Position numbers and translations under genes: made by a program. Below the pieces are notes generated by a model, which was not told the DNA's origin, made no database searches, and saw only the letters and a list, made by a program, of their open reading frames with translations. From Microvirga sp. (GTDB taxonomy: Bacteria > Pseudomonadota > Alphaproteobacteria > Rhizobiales > Beijerinckiaceae), in the NCBI RefSeq assembly GCF_014699075.1, contig NZ_JACXAB010000002.1:124001-188000 (forward strand): 64,000 nucleotides of DNA, in the 5' to 3' direction. This document shows, piece by piece, positions 61,501 through 64,000 of this stretch (position 1 is its first letter; each line of letters starts with the position of its first letter).

Positions 61501-61949
61501 CCGATGGCCTCATTGACGAGGCGGCTGAGAACCTGGCTGGTCTGCGCCACAGTCAGGGACTTTGGCATGAGGTCGGTCAGCTGGCGCTTGGCCAGAGTGA
61601 CATTCATCGTGCCGTCGATCTGGCGCTCGGTCAGATCCACGTCGCTGGCGCCGAGGGCCTGATTGGCGCGGTCCTGAACCTGGCGGCGCCCCTGCTCGGC
61701 CGAGAGGACACCCCGGGTGGCGACGGCTGCGATCGCACGGAGCTCATTCCAGTAGGCGGCGCGGGCGAGGTCATTGTCCTGAGTCAGGGACTGCTCGATA
61801 TGGAAGGCGAAGGACGCGGCCTTGTCGCGCTCGCTACCGAACTGGGGACGATTGGGGTCCTGAATGGGGTGACGGTCACCGATGGTGATGACGGTAATGT
61901 CTCGCCGGAACGGGGCATCGGAGTGGTTCAGGAAGGACTTGGCGCTCAT
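58593..61949 (-). CDS. Large protein with DprA/SLOG-like Rossmann domain
   Basis: 1118 residues with AGGAG 11 bases before the ATG. About residues 785-950 resemble the DprA/Smf fold: VAIIGHNNEIGERTKGAIEQ, then GIGEAVIEAAAKHGAKFVAF, ENGSGSMISAQGFG (compare the S-G-S-x-I/T-A motif of DprA), and SKSVVLAAAG. DprA loads RecA on single-stranded DNA; SLOG-type relatives bind nucleotide ligands. About 480-620 contains another alpha/beta segment (SLVVTVDDKSKSYKALTDAAEKNGFAVI). The first 450 residues are helical with no recognised domain. Together with SSB, Rad52-like and primase genes nearby, a recombination role is plausible. A shared element lies upstream at 62006. Confidence 0.6.
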   Translation of the reverse strand: MSAKSFLNHSDAPFRRDITVITIGDRHPIQDPNRPQFGSERDKAASFAFHIEQSLTQDNDLARAAYWNELRAIAAVATRGVLSAEQGRRQVQDRANQALGASDVDLTERQIDGTMNVTLAKRQLTDLMPKSLTVAQTSQVLSRLVNEAIGSAQGHTITDDSDATVVRLRNTQAYRTLTKAVADIYADTTVPFKDDEDELGNIVDVSADRREQMTRQILRSSFAPEGKAPAQQAADPFAGNETFERAVYNRLRLVSRITDAISDEKDRRIFTAFIDNAAMGIVDGTKDRPDWIVRTDMERQKESYEKLAAGSDRGSKPAFGPDLSALANEVLASDLFQSQKQALADLQASGHDKASITTAMSRHASQQMDRTDFVMASRPQALIAEAWVSFAASAGPNVPSRTAIANAAKQIREDFSRPVEIASYKKADDGKIVPVKMTIRPALFGAETSGLKFPTVAVEGSRFYKNAGAVNDYVAQIAVSNKALPPHTRTSLVVTVDDKSKSYKALTDAAEKNGFAVINATVSAKTTRMKIVGENGAKSFNDRKMQITVPNPSNPEEAFDLYSREGQRAARGKLIVLHPDGKSDNQARMIGWQVAQSISNRIAVFGLEQNDFNTCQHVRRGVEGGKQVEVRDNNGASVNLDEAYKVAVMGAPTPQERARREIQSCSAGLIDPATPGLSNEQKTIATVNSLALAQITGIQKLSVVQSQFKTLGEVVEFASRSGNKVVSLTKEEMASLRPVAAALRPGVEKLRNPAALEALLMDASIKVEAAKQNDMRYDLTSDFAKARGLPVVVFGEPSVGNAVAIIGHNNEIGERTKGAIEQVVKEAAEKGAVIHTTAEKGIGEAVIEAAAKHGAKFVAFSPDKDATGISDKAVDALFVAIENGSGSMISAQGFGKNEGPANRTKVLQMATETSKSVVLAAAGEKDVSALIAVEAGQTRPVATLSPNPEEFLNFTANVRLTREMGTISAQTGRGGNTISPVGVGFQGADGVFESNGYNADGGMDPQSSPMVRVASFTRPATVIMKSGEMGAFIENVESGKAKSLTRDDLNGLTAAQIAIKYGVARHPTEYEQKSAKSPEEISVVVADKDRREMETKLSQLAANDKFRVARSQQNGIGM

Positions 61950-62005
61950 CGGGAGTTTGCTCCTGGCACGATGAAAAGAACGAAGGGTGGATGGGGTATC
62001 CCGGC

Positions 62006-62019
62006 AAATCGAATTATAA
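62006..62019 (-). promoter_or_regulatory. Shared promoter-region element TTATAATTCGATTT
   Basis: Includes a perfect TATAAT -10 box followed by TCGATTT; about 57 bases upstream of the 61949 gene. Confidence 0.5.
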
Positions 62020-62062
62020 CTCAGTTTTGCCGCTTTTCATATCGGTTTCGTCATTCAAGCTG

Positions 62063-63058
62063 TTATCTAAGGCAGAAAAGCAGGTATTTTTTGCGCGCGA
62101 TGTCTTCCAGATCGGGCAGTTTCCAGCCTTCCGCGGCAAAGTCGTCGAGGTCGTAGCCTGCTCCGATGTCCTCAGATCTGAACCCTCCACGGTTCGGCAG
62201 AGCGGATCGGGGCATTCGAAGAAGGGTGATGGACCTGGCCTCACTTCTGAGAAACTGGGACGCGTACGTCAGGCCGGCAGCGTCCATGTCCTGGGCGATA
62301 TAGAGGTCTCGCCCGGCGAGTGGCCCCAAGTCTGCCATGTGGACCTTTCGAGAGCCGCCGAGCGTCGTGGTCATCCACGGGATCCGGCCCCCGAAAAGCT
62401 CTGACGGCCCGATAATGAACCGCTTTGCGGCCTCCGTTGTCTTCTCGCCTTCGAGAACCAGGATCGGGCCCTCGCCATCATCAAGGTGAAGATCATAGAG
62501 GGGGTGCGGGTCCGGCGGGGCGGCCTTGAGCCATTTGACCTTGCCGTTCACCATCCAGGGCGTGAAGGGAAAGATGTCTTTGCCGCCCTCAGGATTTGGG
62601 AAGCGGGCGGTGTAGAAACATTCCCGCCCGTGGCGATCGTGCCATGCCCAGACGCCATGAGCCCCTTGGAGGCGATATTCGGGCGGCTTTCCCTGCTGGG
62701 AAGTCCCAACGTACACCGCGCCCTCAGGCAGACCATTCTTCTTCCGGCGCTCCGTTGGGGCGACCCTTTGGCGGGGCTGGGACCCATCGCAGCGGAACTC
62801 TCGCTTCTGGGTTCTACCCAGCTGGCGTGGCTCGACCCCGTACTTATCCCTGAGCCTGTCCAGGATGAGTGACTGAGGGCAGGAGGCCCGACAATACAGC
62901 AGGATCCTGTCATCCTTCTGGGTCACGACCAGGGACGGCTTCCGGTCGTCATGGGCGGGGCACAGGGTTTCGTATTCATTGTCGTTGTAGCGACGTTCCT
63001 TCCTGTCCCCGATCATTCGGGCAAGGTCACCGGCAGAGAGCTTTGGTTTGTCAGACAT
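62063..63058 (-). CDS. DNA primase-like protein (CHC2 zinc finger plus TOPRIM)
   Basis: 331 residues from the ATG at 63056-63058; a TTG 9 bases upstream is less likely. The zinc finger ETLCPAHDDRKPS ... ILLYCRASC lies near 30-60. The TOPRIM domain follows: ILVLEGEKTTEAAKR near 200 and DLYIAQDMDAAGL near 250. End DDFAAEGW fits plasmid and phage primases of the TraC/Toprim_3 type. No helicase domain is fused. It would make primers for element replication or transfer strand synthesis. Leader AAAACCCCAAAA precedes the start. Confidence 0.85.
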   Translation of the reverse strand: MSDKPKLSAGDLARMIGDRKERRYNDNEYETLCPAHDDRKPSLVVTQKDDRILLYCRASCPQSLILDRLRDKYGVEPRQLGRTQKREFRCDGSQPRQRVAPTERRKKNGLPEGAVYVGTSQQGKPPEYRLQGAHGVWAWHDRHGRECFYTARFPNPEGGKDIFPFTPWMVNGKVKWLKAAPPDPHPLYDLHLDDGEGPILVLEGEKTTEAAKRFIIGPSELFGGRIPWMTTTLGGSRKVHMADLGPLAGRDLYIAQDMDAAGLTYASQFLRSEARSITLLRMPRSALPNRGGFRSEDIGAGYDLDDFAAEGWKLPDLEDIARKKYLLFCLR

Positions 63059-63074
63059 GGTACTCAACGAGCTC

Positions 63075-63086
63075 TTTTGGGGTTTT
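63075..63086 (-). promoter_or_regulatory. Leader element AAAACCCCAAAA before the primase
   Basis: Exact copy, 16 bases before the ATG at 63056-63058. Confidence 0.6.
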
Positions 63087-63123
63087 CATTTCCCCTGGTT
63101 TCAAGGGATTGTTTATGCAGGTA

Positions 63124-63153
63124 CAGAAAAAGCCCCGCACGAGAATGCGGGGC
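63124..63153 (-). terminator. Rho-independent terminator
   Basis: Stem GCCCCGCA with TGCGGGGC and T-run on the minus strand; ends the Rad52-like gene. Confidence 0.85.
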
Positions 63154-63164
63154 CCGTTTAGGCC

Positions 63165-64000
63165 TTAGGCAGCTTGTGGGATGCCGAGGATCTCTTTGCG
63201 GCGCTTCTCGACGAAGTTATCCATCGTGTCGAAGAAGTGCTTGATGTCCTTGGCGCCGGCGGAGGTGCCGGAGATGATGTTCTCGGTCTCTGCCCGCTTC
63301 CTGAAGGCTGCCATCTGATCTTTCATGATCTGAACATGCGCTTCAGTCGTGACCCAGTTCTTCCGAGCTTCGTTGAGTTGGGAGAAGATCGAGCGCCACT
63401 TGTCAGGCGCTCCAACCTCGATCAGCCGACCTTGCGGGATGATCCGGCGGAGTTCGGGGGTGAGGATATCCTGGTCGTCCTCGGCCCCGTTGCTGTTTGA
63501 AGGGGTTGCCGAAAAGGGATCATCAGAGAGGTCGCTTCGGTTATCGACTTGTCGCTGAGGCTGAACAGGGCGGGTGACCCCGCTGGTGACCACCGGCTCC
63601 CGGTGCTGCGGCGGCTCGGACAGACGTTGAGGTTGGATTGAGGCCTGGGGCTGTGCCTGGAGTTGAGGCGCAGTGGAGGCTCCCAAATCGACCGATGTCG
63701 TCGGCCGGGCTTCCTCGTCAGCTTCGTCGCCCTCTGGCGGAACGTAGTCGTAATCGTAACGCTGGGTGCCGTCCTTCTCCATGCCGCGGCCGAAGATGTT
63801 ACCAAGGAGGGTTGCGGCCCGCTTAAGGGCGTCTGTTCCGGCGGCTTTGAGGGCGAGGCCTTCCGTCTCAACAGAGTTTGGATTGTCCCTCTTCCGGATA
63901 GCGTCTCCCGACCCGATGCCATCCCTAGAGGCCTTCTTGCCGTCAGGGAATGTCACGGTGAGACGAACCGATACCCAAGCGGAAGCGACACGAGCCGTGT
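63165..64000 (-). CDS. Rad52/Rad22-like single-strand annealing protein (start beyond the right edge)
   Basis: The minus-strand frame stays open to the right edge; a GTG at 63954-63956 is internal because in-frame codons upstream (TARVASAWVSVRLT) continue the conserved strand. The segment VRLTVTFPDGKKASRDGIGSGD, then LALKAAGTDALKRAATLLGN-IFG, matches the Rad52 N-terminal domain, whose typical form is R-V-x-L-x-D-G...E-D-x-G-x-G and K-x-A-x-T-D-A-L-K-R-A-L-R-x-F-G-N. After it comes a Q/P-rich disordered linker (about 100 residues) and a conserved-looking C-terminal region (DKWRSIFSQLNEARKNWV). It anneals complementary single strands during recombination. The match is by eye but strong. Confidence 0.78.
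   Translation of the reverse strand, partial: TARVASAWVSVRLTVTFPDGKKASRDGIGSGDAIRKRDNPNSVETEGLALKAAGTDALKRAATLLGNIFGRGMEKDGTQRYDYDYVPPEGDEADEEARPTTSVDLGASTAPQLQAQPQASIQPQRLSEPPQHREPVVTSGVTRPVQPQRQVDNRSDLSDDPFSATPSNSNGAEDDQDILTPELRRIIPQGRLIEVGAPDKWRSIFSQLNEARKNWVTTEAHVQIMKDQMAAFRKRAETENIISGTSAGAKDIKHFFDTMDNFVEKRRKEILGIPQAA

Noticed and set aside
13227-63086. GGGGTTTT elements as telomere-like repeats or G-quadruplexes
   Set aside because: They are single copies far apart, never tandem, and placed in gene leaders.
63954-63956. GTG as the start of the Rad52-like gene
   Set aside because: The frame is open to the window edge and the residues upstream continue a conserved strand, so the real start lies outside.

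Overview
The window reads as part of a large plasmid, plasmid-like element or phage-plasmid from an alphaproteobacterium, most likely of the Hyphomicrobiales (a Methylobacterium, Microvirga or Bosea-like host). The reasons are the G+C-rich coding style, an Omp25/Omp31-type porin-like protein, and the mix of conjugation, DNA-repair and unknown genes without any rRNA, tRNA or core metabolic genes. I saw no rep/par locus, oriV, oriT or CRISPR, so the element's class is inferred. Both ends cut genes: a type IA topoisomerase at the left edge and a Rad52-like annealing protein at the right edge.

Layout. 1-444: start of a topoisomerase IA gene. 760-7761: cargo of secreted or membrane hydrolases (membrane alpha/beta hydrolase, possible permuted papain-fold protein, nucleoside-hydrolase-like protein, 974-aa zinc phospholipase C with coiled coil). 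8028-8726: decayed IS630 transposase. 8831-17354 (minus): replication block with a DnaE polymerase, a DnaQ-type exonuclease, a detached DnaE C-terminal-like domain and a CobS/CobT-like AAA-vWA pair. 17539-19201 (plus): PDDEXK_4 nuclease with an unknown partner and a 21-codon leader ORF. 19207-25392: SF2 helicase and surface/secreted proteins. 25446-35769: a 2033-aa ParB-like/N6-methylase/helicase fusion, small unknown genes, and a PAPS-reductase-like PP-loop enzyme. 35935-46565: DnaJ-type zinc-finger membrane protein, an unusual C5 cytosine methyltransferase, uracil-DNA glycosylase, a four-gene unknown operon and a RecD2-like helicase. 46605-54498: small secreted and membrane proteins plus a transglycosylase-TrbL/VirB6 fusion. 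54574-64000 (minus): UvrD helicase, SSB-like OB-fold protein, an 1118-aa protein with a DprA/SLOG-like domain, CHC2/TOPRIM primase and the Rad52-like protein.

Together these genes form an unusually self-sufficient DNA replication, recombination, repair and modification set. The most unusual signal is not a gene. A leader element, AAA(A/T)CCCCAAAA, sits just ahead of the start codon of about a dozen minus-strand genes scattered over 50 kb. A second shared element, TAATTCGGAAT, and a third, GATTTGCGAATC-like, precede other transcription units. This suggests that the element runs its own coordinated regulon.
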